Assembly (NCBI RefSeq): GCF_013389595.1
Contig: NZ_CP058306.1
Location: 496,001-560,000, forward strand
Origin: Flavobacterium sp. I3-2
Lineage (GTDB): Bacteria; Bacteroidota; Bacteroidia; Flavobacteriales; Flavobacteriaceae
DNA length: 64,000 bases
Direction: 5' to 3'
A model generated the notes under the pieces. That model ran no database searches, was not told the DNA's origin, and saw nothing but the letters and a program-made list of their open reading frames with translations. A program made the position numbers and the translations under genes. How positions within the stretch are numbered: the first letter of the stretch is position 1; each line of letters opens with the position of its first letter. Of the stretch, positions 36,993-46,466 are shown piece by piece.

Positions 36993-37826
36993 ATGCAGCA
37001 GATCATATCTTTTTTTACAAAAAACAGCACGAAGTTGCTGTTTTTGCTGCTTTTAGTCATTTCATTATACATGACTATTCAATCGCACGCTTTTCATAAA
37101 AGCCAATTCGTAAATTCTGCAAATATTGTTTCAGGAACAATCTATGAAGAAACCAATAATTTAAAAGAATACCTTCATTTAAAGACTGAAAATGAAATGC
37201 TTGCTAAAGAAAATGCAAAGCTTAAACAAACGCTATACAACAGCCAAATCATCATTGACTCAGCATTTAAGGTTAATCCTGAATTACGTATTGCCACAGA
37301 TTATAACGTTTTTCAAACTAAAATAATTCGAAACAATTACAATAAAAAAGAAAATTATTTGACCATTAAAGGAGGAACAAAAAATGGTTTTGCAAAAGAT
37401 ATGGGAGTTATAAACTCACGAGGAGTAGTTGGAATAGTAGAAAATGTTTCGAAACACTATGCAACCGTTCAAAGTATTTTAAATTCTAAAACTCGTATCG
37501 ATGCCAAAGTGAGTAATTCAAATCATTTTGGAACCATTGTTTGGGATGGAAAAAATGCAGGCTTTGTGCAGTTAATTGACATTCCAAAATTAGCTAAACT
37601 TCACAAAGGAGATAGTATTGTTACAGGTGGTGAATCAATTATTTTTCCTGAGAACATTCCGATTGGAGTCGTAGATAAGGTATTTGCATCAAAATCATCA
37701 AACTTTTACACAATAAGCGTTCGTTTATTTAATGATATGACAAACATTGGTTCTGTCTATCTGATTGAAAACGTGAATTTACAAGAAATAAAACAATTAG
37801 AAGAAGCAACTTTAAGCGATGAATAG
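36993..37826 (+). CDS. mreC: rod shape-determining protein MreC
   Basis: 277 residues: one N-terminal transmembrane helix (about 12-28), a coiled coil (about 50-85, with KTENEMLAKENAKLKQ), and the periplasmic beta domains (about 100-265) with KGGTKNGFAKDMGVIN and GVVGIVENV. It links MreB to the PBP2-RodA synthase. Overlaps mreD by eight bases. Confidence 0.95.
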   Translation: MQQIISFFTKNSTKLLFLLLLVISLYMTIQSHAFHKSQFVNSANIVSGTIYEETNNLKEYLHLKTENEMLAKENAKLKQTLYNSQIIIDSAFKVNPELRIATDYNVFQTKIIRNNYNKKENYLTIKGGTKNGFAKDMGVINSRGVVGIVENVSKHYATVQSILNSKTRIDAKVSNSNHFGTIVWDGKNAGFVQLIDIPKLAKLHKGDSIVTGGESIIFPENIPIGVVDKVFASKSSNFYTISVRLFNDMTNIGSVYLIENVNLQEIKQLEEATLSDE

Positions 37827-38325
37827 TACATTAATTATAAATATTTTTCGATTTGTATCTTTACTTTTATTACAAGTTGTTTTGTTTGACAACATCGATT
37901 TATTCGGTTTTGTAACGCCATATCCATATATATTATTCATTCTACTTTATCCATTAAATTCAAATCGTGCTGGATTAATTTTGGCAAGTTTTTTTCTTGG
38001 AATAATACTAGATAGTTTCAATAATTCTGGTGGTGTTCAAGCCGCAGCTTGTGTTTGTTTAGCCTATTTTAGAGAGCCCTTTTTAAAGTTTTCTTTCGGA
38101 ATAAGTTACGAATATCACATGATGAAAATTACAGACAAATTCTCTACCGAATTATTGACTTATTTGTCCATCTCTATTTTATTTCATCATTTGATATTTT
38201 ATACATTAGAAATATTCAATATTCAATTTGCTTTCGAAATACTTTTAAGAACTATTTTATCTTCAGCTTTAACTTTAATTTTTATAATCATCTTAATCTT
38301 CTTAATTAAGCCAGCAAAAAAATGA
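37819..38325 (+). CDS. mreD: rod shape-determining protein MreD
   Basis: 168-residue integral membrane protein with about five hydrophobic segments spanning almost the whole length. Assignment rests on topology, size and the fixed position between mreC and the PBP2 gene; sequence conservation in MreD is low. Its stop overlaps the next start as ATGA. Confidence 0.9.
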   Translation: MNSTLIINIFRFVSLLLLQVVLFDNIDLFGFVTPYPYILFILLYPLNSNRAGLILASFFLGIILDSFNNSGGVQAAACVCLAYFREPFLKFSFGISYEYHMMKITDKFSTELLTYLSISILFHHLIFYTLEIFNIQFAFEILLRTILSSALTLIFIIILIFLIKPAKK

Positions 38326-40223
38326 GAAAATTATTATTCCCTATAATTATAATTTTAGCGACAATTGCCATTGTTGCGCGCTTATTTTATTTGCAAATTA
38401 TTGATGATTCATACTTAAAAAAGTCAGATAACAACGCTTTAAAAATTGTTTATGAATATCCAGAAAGAGGTTATATTTACGACAGAACAGGAAAACTTTT
38501 AGTAGCGAATCAACCAAGTTATGATATCATGGTTATTCCACGCGAAATAAAAAACCTTGATACTTTAAGTTTATGTAAAATTTTAGATATTTCAGTTGCA
38601 GAGTTCAATAATAAAATTGAAAAAGCAAAAGTTTATAGCCCTCGCCTTCCTTCTGTTTTTTTATCACAATTAACCAAAAGGGAATTCGCCGTTTTTCAAG
38701 AAAAAATTCGTCATTTCAAAGGATTTTACATACAAAAAAGAAACCTAAGAGATTATCAAGTTGATTTTGCAGGAAATGTTTTTGGATACATCCGTCAAGT
38801 TAATGATAACGACATCAAAAGAAATCCATATTATATCAGTGGTGATTTAATCGGAATTCAAGGAGTTGAACAAGCTTATGAAGAAATTTTACGAGGACAA
38901 AAAGGTGTAAAATATATTCAAAAAGATAAACACAATAGAGAAATTGGTCCTTTCAAAGAGGGTATTTACGATTCGATTTCAGAAAAAGGAAAAGACATTA
39001 CTATTACCATTGATGGAGCTTTACAAGAATATGGCGAAAAATTAATGGTAAACAAACGTGGTGGAATAGTTGCAATTGAACCTAAAACAGGTGAAATTCT
39101 TGCATTGGTTGCTTCTCCAAATTATGATCCCAAATTATTAGTCGGAAGAGATCGTTCAAAAAATTACCAACAATTAGCAGAATTACCAGGTGATCCTTTT
39201 TTTGACCGCGTATTAATCGGAGAATATTCACCCGGTTCTCCTTTTAAAATCTTAACTGGACTGATTGGTTTACAAGAAGAAGTCATTGACACCAACACTC
39301 ACTTTTCTTGTAGTCATGGGTTTTATTATTCCCGAGGAGCTTTTATGAAATGTCACGATGCTGGAAGTTGGAATTTACATCCTGCCATCGCAAAATCATG
39401 TAACACCTATTTTGCACAAACGTATAAACGTATCATAGATAAATATAGTAATCCAAAATTAGGAATGGATGCTTGGTATAATCATCTGAAGAGTTTTGGA
39501 TTAGGTCAGTTTTTGGGATATGATTTACCAATAGGTAGAAAAGGTCAGATTCCAAATTCAGAATATTACGACAAATGGTATCCAAATGGCGGTTGGAAAG
39601 GAACTACAACAATATCTAATGCCATTGGACAGGGTGAAATTACGGTAACTCCAATTCAACTTGCAAATGTAATGTGCGCAGTTGCCAATCAAGGTTATTA
39701 TTACACACCTCATATTATAAAATCAATTGAAAAAGATCATATCGATAAAAACTTTGTTCAGAAAAAAACAACGACTATTGATAAGCAACATTTTATTCCT
39801 GTTATTGAAGGTTTAGCAGAAGTTTATAGAACTGGAACAGCAAGTAGATTACAAATACCAGACATTGCAGTTTGTGGAAAAACAGGAACTGTAGAAAATT
39901 TTATAAAAATTGACGGTCAAAAGAAACAATTAAAAGATCACTCAGTATTCTTAGCATTTGCACCAAAAGATGACCCTAAAATAGTAGTTGCTGTATTTAT
40001 TGAAAATGGTGGTTGGGGAGCTTCTTATGCAGGTCCGATTACTTCCTTAATGATAGAAAAATATTTAAAAGGTACCATTACTCGAACAGATTTAGAGAAA
40101 CGAATGTTTGAAACTTCTTTACATTCAGAGTACATATTAAAGGATCAAGTGGATGCAGAAAAAAAAGCAAAAGCAAAATTACAAGCACAGTTAAAAGCAA
40201 AACAAAAAAAAATCAATGGTTAA
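38322..40223 (+). CDS. mrdA: penicillin-binding protein 2 (elongasome transpeptidase)
   Basis: 633 residues: N-terminal membrane anchor (about 5-22), PBP dimerisation domain (about 45-220) and transpeptidase domain (about 240-590). The active-site triad is readable: SPFK (Ser nucleophile) near 305, SCN near 362 and KTGT near 520. The last 45 residues are a lysine- and alanine-rich tail (AEKKAKAKLQAQLKAKQKK) that extends past the usual fold. It cross-links peptidoglycan together with RodA, encoded just downstream with an eight-base overlap. Confidence 0.96.
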   Translation: MRKLLFPIIIILATIAIVARLFYLQIIDDSYLKKSDNNALKIVYEYPERGYIYDRTGKLLVANQPSYDIMVIPREIKNLDTLSLCKILDISVAEFNNKIEKAKVYSPRLPSVFLSQLTKREFAVFQEKIRHFKGFYIQKRNLRDYQVDFAGNVFGYIRQVNDNDIKRNPYYISGDLIGIQGVEQAYEEILRGQKGVKYIQKDKHNREIGPFKEGIYDSISEKGKDITITIDGALQEYGEKLMVNKRGGIVAIEPKTGEILALVASPNYDPKLLVGRDRSKNYQQLAELPGDPFFDRVLIGEYSPGSPFKILTGLIGLQEEVIDTNTHFSCSHGFYYSRGAFMKCHDAGSWNLHPAIAKSCNTYFAQTYKRIIDKYSNPKLGMDAWYNHLKSFGLGQFLGYDLPIGRKGQIPNSEYYDKWYPNGGWKGTTTISNAIGQGEITVTPIQLANVMCAVANQGYYYTPHIIKSIEKDHIDKNFVQKKTTTIDKQHFIPVIEGLAEVYRTGTASRLQIPDIAVCGKTGTVENFIKIDGQKKQLKDHSVFLAFAPKDDPKIVVAVFIENGGWGASYAGPITSLMIEKYLKGTITRTDLEKRMFETSLHSEYILKDQVDAEKKAKAKLQAQLKAKQKKING

Positions 40224-41490
40224 AACAAAGCATTTAGCAAATCAAAGTGTAATAAGCAATGTCGATTGGCTTACCATTTTTATATATGCTGTCCTAGTGT
40301 TTTTAGGTTGGTTGAATATTTATTCAGCATCGTTACCTGATGAAACCACATCGATTTTTGATCTTGGTCAGATTTACGGCAAACAAATTTTATTTATTGG
40401 ATTATCTGTTCCTTTGATTATTCTCTTACTTTCCATTGATGCAAAATTTTATGAAAAATATGCTGTTGTGTTTTATTGTATTGGAATAGTATCTCTGTTA
40501 GGATTATTTGTTTTTGGTAAAAGCATTAAAGGACAAACGAACTGGTATCAATTCGGAGGTTTTGGACTCCAACCTTCCGAGTTTGTAAAAACAGCCACAG
40601 CTTTACTCTTAGCAAAATATATTGCAGAAGCACAACCCACTTTCGAAACATTAAAAGAACAAGCCATTGGAATGGGAATTTTTATGTTTCCCGTTTTACT
40701 AATCTTGATGCAACCTGACATGGGAAGCGCCATGATTTTCATGACATTATTTTTGGTATTATATCGAGAAGGTTTTCCTAGTTGGTATCTTTGGACAGGA
40801 TTTATAGCCATTGTATTATTTTTTCTCTCACTTTTAATCGAACCTCATTTCATAATCTTAGGAATAATAGTAGTAGCTTTAATCCACTTTATTACCAACA
40901 AAAAAATCAACAGAAATCCATTCATATATTTAATCATCACACTGATAATGGTAGGATTTGTCTATAGTGTAGATTATGTTTATGATTCAGTATTAGAACC
41001 ACATCAAAAAGATCGAATCAATGTATTGATTGGTCAAGATGTAGACATGAAAAAAGAAGGTTATAATCTAAATCAATCTAAAATTGCAATTGGTTCAGGA
41101 AACTGGACAGGTAAGGGATTTCTTGAAGGAACCCAAACCAAAGGTGGATTTGTTCCAGAACAACACACCGATTATATATTTACTACAGTCGGAGAAGAAT
41201 GGGGATTTGTTGGCTGTATCGTTGTAATTGGACTTTTTGTCACGTTATTTTTTAGGATAATATATTTGGCAGAACAACAAAAAACAGCATTTCCTAGAAT
41301 TTATGGTTACTGTGTAGCAGCATTTTTGTTTATGCACTTTTTTGTAAACGTATCCATGTTAATCGGGTTGTTTCCTACAATTGGAGTTCCACTTCCATTC
41401 TTTTCTTATGGCGGATCAAGTTTAATAGCCTTTACGATTATGTTATTTATCTTTTTAAAATTAGATTCAAATAAAGTAAACGAGTGGTAA
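40216..41490 (+). CDS. rodA: peptidoglycan glycosyltransferase RodA
   Basis: SEDS-family polytopic membrane protein, 424 residues, about ten helices. It shows GKSIKGQTNWYQFGGFGLQPSEFVKT near 95 onwards, LMQPDMGSAMIF near 165, PEQHTDYIFTTVGEEWGF near 314 (catalytic Asp region in SEDS enzymes) and GVPLPFFSYGGSSL near 393. Partner of PBP2 in lateral wall synthesis. Last gene of the mre operon. Confidence 0.96.
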   Translation: MVKTKHLANQSVISNVDWLTIFIYAVLVFLGWLNIYSASLPDETTSIFDLGQIYGKQILFIGLSVPLIILLLSIDAKFYEKYAVVFYCIGIVSLLGLFVFGKSIKGQTNWYQFGGFGLQPSEFVKTATALLLAKYIAEAQPTFETLKEQAIGMGIFMFPVLLILMQPDMGSAMIFMTLFLVLYREGFPSWYLWTGFIAIVLFFLSLLIEPHFIILGIIVVALIHFITNKKINRNPFIYLIITLIMVGFVYSVDYVYDSVLEPHQKDRINVLIGQDVDMKKEGYNLNQSKIAIGSGNWTGKGFLEGTQTKGGFVPEQHTDYIFTTVGEEWGFVGCIVVIGLFVTLFFRIIYLAEQQKTAFPRIYGYCVAAFLFMHFFVNVSMLIGLFPTIGVPLPFFSYGGSSLIAFTIMLFIFLKLDSNKVNEW

Positions 41491-41538
41491 TTGGTACACT
41501 TTTTGAGCATTATTAACATAAATACTAAAAAATATAAT

Positions 41539-42162
41539 ATGAAAAATAAGTTTTTATTACTCCTTTTTTTATTATCATTTTCACCTTTCTATTCTAATGC
41601 TCAAAATGTAGAAACTACAGTACAGATAATAAAAACATCTAAAGAAAGAATTGCAGAATTAAATGCCGAAGCTGCTAAAATTGGTGAAGACATCGAGTTA
41701 AAAAAGCAAGATTTAAATCAAAAAATCAGTCAAGCGAGTGAATTAGCAATCTTAACCAAAGAAGCAAAAAAAACTGATGATGTTTTAAAAATTGAAGAAG
41801 CGAAGCAAAATCAAAAGAAAGTTGATGACGAAGTTAAAGTCTTAAAAAATGAATTAAAAACAGTTGAGAAATCACAAAAGGAAATATTAAAAGAGGCTAA
41901 CAAAATCTCAAAAGCTAAAAACTCCATTGAAAAATATCAAAAAAACGTAACCCAATCTAAAGTAAAATTAGCAAAAGTGGAAAACAACCTAAAAAAAGCC
42001 ACAACGCAATTTGAAAAAGATATGCTAAACAGAAAATTATCCACTGAAAACCAAATAAAAGCAAAAGCCAAAATCCTTAAACTTGAAACAGAAGTTAAAG
42101 ATTTGAAAATAAAATTACAACAAAACGAATTAGACCTTCAAAAGGCGAAACTTGATATATAA
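41539..42162 (+). CDS. secreted coiled-coil protein of unknown function
   Basis: From MKNKFLLLLF (the longer frame from 41491 adds 16 residues with no signal character) it is 207 residues. A signal peptide ends SNAQ. Nearly all the rest is a charged alpha-helix with heptad-like Leu/Ile/Ala spacing, rich in Lys, Glu and Gln. No globular domain is seen. It follows rodA by about 50 bases and ends in a very strong palindrome. It resembles periplasmic OmpH-like helices only in composition. Confidence 0.65.
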   Translation: MKNKFLLLLFLLSFSPFYSNAQNVETTVQIIKTSKERIAELNAEAAKIGEDIELKKQDLNQKISQASELAILTKEAKKTDDVLKIEEAKQNQKKVDDEVKVLKNELKTVEKSQKEILKEANKISKAKNSIEKYQKNVTQSKVKLAKVENNLKKATTQFEKDMLNRKLSTENQIKAKAKILKLETEVKDLKIKLQQNELDLQKAKLDI

Positions 42163-42198
42163 CACAAAACCGAGAAATTAATTTCTCGGTTTTGTGTT
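42161..42198. terminator. 38-nt perfect palindrome, bidirectional terminator
   Basis: AACACAAAACCGAGAAATT and its exact complement are joined with no spacer, flanked by TTTT on the plus side. It overlaps the stop of the coiled-coil gene and abuts the stop of blaR1. Confidence 0.85.
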
Positions 42199-43827
42199 TT
42201 AAATATTTACCTTAATATTAATAGGCAAATAAAAATCAGAAGCAATTGGTTTACCATCTTGCGTTGCGGGATTCCAAGCAGGCATTGATTTTAAAGCTGA
42301 AATTATATTTTCTTCTAGTTCTTTGTACAATACATTAGGTTTTTCGAATTCAAAATTAGATAAATTTCCATCTTCTTCGACAACCATTTTAAGGACAATC
42401 TTAACATCAATATTCTCGTTAAATTCTGGAACTGTAAGTATTCTCATAAAATGTGAATAGAATTTTTTTATCCCTTCTTTTGGATGCGCTTTTATAAAAT
42501 CTTGCTTAACATTTTCAGTCTTGTGTAAATCAGTGTTTAACATTTCAGAATCAGACTTTTTAATTCGTAATGGAATACTCATGGTTGATTGAATAGCAAT
42601 TCCATTTTTAATTTCTGGGTTCCAATTCGGTGATTCCTCCAATAACTTTGTAATAAAATCTTTGATTAAAAAATCATTCGTATTAAGAATATTTACCTTG
42701 CCTATTTTACCATTTTCATCAATATTAAAAAATACATGAACCGTATTTTCTAATTCATCATTTGAATAATATTTTTCTATTTTATCTTGAATTTCATTTA
42801 GAAATATAGAAAACTCAACTTTGGGTTTTGCCTTTCTATTTTCGATTTTATCTTCAATTTCAATAGATTCAACATCCGTAATTATTTCATCACTTGTTTT
42901 TTTATCCATTAAATCATTCACTTTATCTGAAATCACGCTTTCAAATTTATCAATCGTGTTTGCTTTGGTTTCAATTCCAACTAAACCAAAGTAAGTCAAT
43001 ACAAAAGCCAAACTATAAAATAGTACTTTTGTAACATTTCCTTTTTTTGTGTTTTTCATCATAATAAAACGTTTTTTTAGATTTTTATAATTAAATGAAC
43101 TGCTTAATTCTAATTGTTTATTTTGTGCACTATAATAGTTTAAAATAATATTTTGGTAATCTTTAATATTTTCTGTTTGATTTAAACAAAAGGCATCGGC
43201 CAAAAATTCGTGATTTTCTTGAATGGCTTTTTTATAGAAATACAACATCGGCTGAAACCACAATCCAATTTTCAAAAATTCGATGAATAAAATATCCAAG
43301 GAATGTCTTTGAACAACATGACCTTTTTCATGAATCAAAATTTCTTTTTCTATTAATTTTTTATTCCAAGATTCTAAGTTTAGATAAATGCAACTTAAAA
43401 ACGAAAAGGGCGATTTAACTTTGGTATTTAAAATCAGTAATCCGAATTCATTTTCAATTTTTTTTCCTGAGTTTTTTAAACTGATAATTGCATAAATTCG
43501 AAACACAATCCGAATCAGTAATAAAAGTGCGATTACCGAAAATAGTATTTCGATATTTGAAAACAAGCGCTGTTTTTCAACAATCGGAAAATAATCGAAA
43601 TTTGAAATATCTTCTAATTGCTTAAAAACAATCGTTTTTGTTTCAATAATTTGATTTGATTTGACAATAAAATTAAAATTGAGAAAAGGTAAAATCAAAC
43701 CTAAAACAAACGTAACCAATAAATAAAATCGGTTGAATTTTAATGATTTTTTATCCTGAAGACTGTATCTGTAAATCAAGAAAAAAACAATCAACAAAAA
43801 AGTTGACTTAATGAAATATAAAATCAT
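42199..43827 (-). CDS. BlaR1-like M56 membrane metallopeptidase with TonB-like C-terminus
   Basis: 542 residues. Membrane helices near 3-20, 35-52, 92-115 and 268-285 enclose a cytoplasmic M56 peptidase domain with HEKGH at 166-170 and a downstream NHEFLAD glutamate. The C-terminal half has two TonB-C-like beta modules (about 340-420 and 460-542), each carrying GK/GN turns and a PxWNPxxxxG motif. It pairs with the BlaI repressor upstream, where the sensor is expected to trigger repressor cleavage. No penicillin-binding sensor domain is present, so the stimulus is probably not a beta-lactam. Confidence 0.87.
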   Translation of the reverse strand: MILYFIKSTFLLIVFFLIYRYSLQDKKSLKFNRFYLLVTFVLGLILPFLNFNFIVKSNQIIETKTIVFKQLEDISNFDYFPIVEKQRLFSNIEILFSVIALLLLIRIVFRIYAIISLKNSGKKIENEFGLLILNTKVKSPFSFLSCIYLNLESWNKKLIEKEILIHEKGHVVQRHSLDILFIEFLKIGLWFQPMLYFYKKAIQENHEFLADAFCLNQTENIKDYQNIILNYYSAQNKQLELSSSFNYKNLKKRFIMMKNTKKGNVTKVLFYSLAFVLTYFGLVGIETKANTIDKFESVISDKVNDLMDKKTSDEIITDVESIEIEDKIENRKAKPKVEFSIFLNEIQDKIEKYYSNDELENTVHVFFNIDENGKIGKVNILNTNDFLIKDFITKLLEESPNWNPEIKNGIAIQSTMSIPLRIKKSDSEMLNTDLHKTENVKQDFIKAHPKEGIKKFYSHFMRILTVPEFNENIDVKIVLKMVVEEDGNLSNFEFEKPNVLYKELEENIISALKSMPAWNPATQDGKPIASDFYLPINIKVNI

Positions 43828-43829
43828 AG

Positions 43830-44195
43830 CTACTTGTTTTTAAGTTCATCGTCAATTAAGTCGCGTAGATTTTGTAATTCTTCTTTGGTCAAGGAAGCTT
43901 CTTTGGCAAAAAAGGAAGCGAAATTGGAAGTTGAATTATCAAAAAACTGATGTATCATATTTTTCATTTGTTTTGAAAAATAGTTTTCCTTCTTTACAAT
44001 CGCATAATATAAACGTGTACTTCCGATTTCGTCGTAAGCCACAAATTTTTTATCGATAAGTTTTTTAATCGTTGTAGCAACAGTTGTTTTAGCTGGTTTA
44101 GGTTCATCGTAACTTTCGATTAAATCTTTTAATAACGATTTATCTTTATTCCAAACATATTGCATCAATTGTTCTTCGGCTGGTGTTAATTTCAT
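43830..44195 (-). CDS. BlaI/MecI/CopY-family transcriptional repressor
   Basis: 121 residues: a winged helix (about 1-75: LTPAEEQLMQYVWNKDKS, then TTVATTIKKLIDKKFV as recognition helix) followed by a C-terminal dimerisation helix region. The family represses its own operon and its targets until cleaved by the linked M56 sensor. Two bases separate it from the sensor gene. An inverted-repeat operator overlaps its promoter. Confidence 0.93.
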   Translation of the reverse strand: MKLTPAEEQLMQYVWNKDKSLLKDLIESYDEPKPAKTTVATTIKKLIDKKFVAYDEIGSTRLYYAIVKKENYFSKQMKNMIHQFFDNSTSNFASFFAKEASLTKEELQNLRDLIDDELKNK

Positions 44196-44208
44196 ATTCG
44201 GTTTTTTT

Positions 44209-44252
44209 AGAACTTGTTCTACAAATATAGAACAAAATTTTATTTATCCAAA
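44209..44252 (-). promoter_or_regulatory. blaI promoter with overlapping BlaI-type operator
   Basis: On the minus strand TTTG (44249-44252), 19-nt spacer, TATATTTG (44222-44229). TGTTCTA (44215-44221) and TAGAACA (44228-44234) form an inverted repeat centred on the -7 element. A third half-site makes AGAACTTGTTCT (44209-44220) a second palindrome. Confidence 0.65.
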
Positions 44253-44266
44253 TTTTATAAATAAAA

Positions 44267-44290
44267 AAGCTTACAATTTCTTGTAAGCTT
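44267..44290 (-). terminator. terminator of lipoprotein gene 44313-45257
   Basis: Stem AAGCTTACAA/TTGTAAGCTT, loop of four, followed on the minus strand by TTTTATT. Confidence 0.75.
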
Positions 44291-44312
44291 AAAAATAAAT
44301 GATTTAGAAAAT

Positions 44313-45257
44313 TTATTGAGGAAGATTATTAATAGCATCAATAACTTGTTGAATAGAACCATTTTGCATCTCTGGTAATGTAAAGACAACATTCATATTT
44401 TGTGTTACAAATTGAGCTGGCTTGATTGCATATTTAAAACCGCCGTTACTTTCGACAACTAAAATATAATACAATTCAAGTCCTATTGGAGCACGAACAT
44501 ATGCATTAGCTAGTGAATTAGGAATTGTTTTGGATGCCATAAAAATACTGCTATTGCTAGCGTTAAACCCTTGAGGCAAAACATAAGTAACATCGGTATA
44601 ACCATTTCCTAGATCTATAAATCTATCGTGATTATACCATCCAAAATTATTCAAAAAAGCAGTATATGCATCTTGATTTATTTCTTGATTAAAACCAGAC
44701 CACATTTCTTGTCCAGTGAAATTCTCCCATAACAAATTTCCGTTTTCGTCAATCGTTCCAACAAAACCTTGCATTTCTGAATCTAAACCACCTGTATTAA
44801 TAGCTGGAGTTATAATTTGAAAATGGCAACTAGGCTTTAATGTTTCGCCATTTTGTGAAACTTTAAAATGAAATTCGCCGCCAGAAGCTAACATTCTTTT
44901 TTCTGTTCCAAATTTACCAACTGTAGCTTTATTAGTAGCCAACATAGTACCACGATCGTAGATTTCAATAAATTCAAAATCAACATTTCCAGTTACTGGT
45001 GTATCATCGAGCTTAGTCATACAATTAGCAAAAATCTTAACAACTGTACCTTTTTCTGAAACAAAAACAAAATTTTGTCCAGAATCAAAAGTAGTTTGTT
45101 GTTTAATATTGTTAAGATTTGAAGCAAATAAACTTTTTAAAGCTATTCCGTTGGGCTGAAACTGTTGTTCATTTTCAAGATTACCATTGTCGTCGTTGTT
45201 ACAGCTAACAAATGTAATTAACGGTAAGATTAATAATAAGTGTACAATTTTTTTCAT
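44313..45257 (-). CDS. lipoprotein of unknown function (tandem paralogue 1)
   Basis: Starting at the internal Met MKKIVHLLL gives a lipoprotein signal with FVSC and an acidic linker (NNDDNGNLENE). About 314 residues, beta-rich. It shares roughly 60% identity by eye with the gene just upstream, e.g. both have LFASNLNNI, DDTPVTG, DRGTML and SGGEF. No family domain is recognised. Surface or outer-membrane location is likely from the lipid anchor plus acidic residues after the Cys, which in Bacteroidota can favour surface export. Confidence 0.7.
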   Translation of the reverse strand: MKKIVHLLLILPLITFVSCNNDDNGNLENEQQFQPNGIALKSLFASNLNNIKQQTTFDSGQNFVFVSEKGTVVKIFANCMTKLDDTPVTGNVDFEFIEIYDRGTMLATNKATVGKFGTEKRMLASGGEFHFKVSQNGETLKPSCHFQIITPAINTGGLDSEMQGFVGTIDENGNLLWENFTGQEMWSGFNQEINQDAYTAFLNNFGWYNHDRFIDLGNGYTDVTYVLPQGFNASNSSIFMASKTIPNSLANAYVRAPIGLELYYILVVESNGGFKYAIKPAQFVTQNMNVVFTLPEMQNGSIQQVIDAINNLPQ

Positions 45258-45372
45258 AGCAACAATTTTTAAATTAATAATTAAAAATAACATTTATTAG
45301 ATAATCATATTAAATAAACTAAAATGTTAAATTATATATACAAAATTAACAAATACCATACCGTTAAAAAAT

Positions 45373-45407
45373 AAAAAATCTCAATACGTAAAAACACATT
45401 GAGATTT
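45373..45407 (-). terminator. terminator copy A1
   Basis: Stem AATCTCAAT/ATTGAGATT with a 12-nt loop. All 35 bases, loop included, are identical to the hairpin at 46467-46501. Confidence 0.75.
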
Positions 45408-45438
45408 GAATCTAATTAAAAAAAATTATTTAATATCC

Positions 45439-46383
45439 TTAAGGTAGATTGTTTAATGCATCTACTAATTGTTGTGTGGTTCCATCTTGCATTTCACTCA
45501 AACTAAATGTTACATTCAAATTTGGTGTAATTACTTGAGATGGTTTGATAGCATATTTAAATCTTCCGTTATTAGCTGTAACCAGAACATAGTAAACTTC
45601 TAAACCAACTGGCATATTTGTATAAGCATATGCTAATGAATTAGGTTCATTCTTTGTTGCTAAAAATACTACAGAATTATTTGCAAACCCAGTAGGAACT
45701 GAAAAATTAACGGTTGTAAAGCCATTTCCAAGATCAACAAAACGATCACAATTATACCAACCAAAATTATTAACAAAAGCATTATATGCATCTGTATTAA
45801 TTAATTCATTGTAACCTATCCACATTTCTCCTCCTGTTATTGAAAGGTTCCAAAGTAATTCTCCTTGAGAGTTAATCTCTCCATAAAATGATCTCATTTC
45901 ATAATCGACATCTCCAGTATTACTAGTTGGTGTAGAAAGCATATAACCACAATCTGATTTTAATTTTTCACCATTTTGAGTAACTTCGACATAAAATTCA
46001 CCACCAGAATATAGTAATCTTTTTTCATCTCCAAATAGACCAACAGTTGGTTTATTTGTAGTTAACATAGTTCCTCTATCAAAAATTTCAACAAAAGCAA
46101 AATCGACTTGCCCAGTCACAGGCGTATCATCTTGCCTCTTTAAACAATTAGCATTAATTGTTATCAATGTTCCCTTTTCAGAGATAAAACTAAAATCTTG
46201 TTCTGAATCAAAACTCGTTCTTTGAGTAATATTATTTAGATTTGAAGCAAACAGATTTTTCAAATCTTGACCATTTGGCTGAAAACCAGGATCAACTATT
46301 TGATTCGAATTGTTATCATCAGAGCAATTTACAAACAAAACAAGCATCGATGATAATACTAAGCTTTTTACAATGTTTTTCAT
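45439..46383 (-). CDS. lipoprotein of unknown function (tandem paralogue 2)
   Basis: 314 residues with a lipoprotein signal (VNCSDDNNSN, lipidated Cys near 20 followed by acidic residues). It is a clear paralogue of the next gene downstream, with the same length and motif order. Gene order on the minus strand is clpX, terminator A2, this gene, terminator A1, paralogue 1, a different terminator. That fits a tandem duplication of a terminator-plus-lipoprotein unit. Function unknown. Confidence 0.7.
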   Translation of the reverse strand: MKNIVKSLVLSSMLVLFVNCSDDNNSNQIVDPGFQPNGQDLKNLFASNLNNITQRTSFDSEQDFSFISEKGTLITINANCLKRQDDTPVTGQVDFAFVEIFDRGTMLTTNKPTVGLFGDEKRLLYSGGEFYVEVTQNGEKLKSDCGYMLSTPTSNTGDVDYEMRSFYGEINSQGELLWNLSITGGEMWIGYNELINTDAYNAFVNNFGWYNCDRFVDLGNGFTTVNFSVPTGFANNSVVFLATKNEPNSLAYAYTNMPVGLEVYYVLVTANNGRFKYAIKPSQVITPNLNVTFSLSEMQDGTTQQLVDALNNLP

Positions 46384-46466
46384 AAATAAATATTTTTTTC
46401 TAAATCAAAAAAAACTAAAAATGTTATATAATTGATTTAAAGTGGTTTATACTTACTAAAGTAACA

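Noticed and set aside
42199..44195. Beta-lactam resistance locus
   Set aside because: No beta-lactamase or penicillin-binding sensor is present; BlaI-M56 pairs are common general regulators in Bacteroidota.
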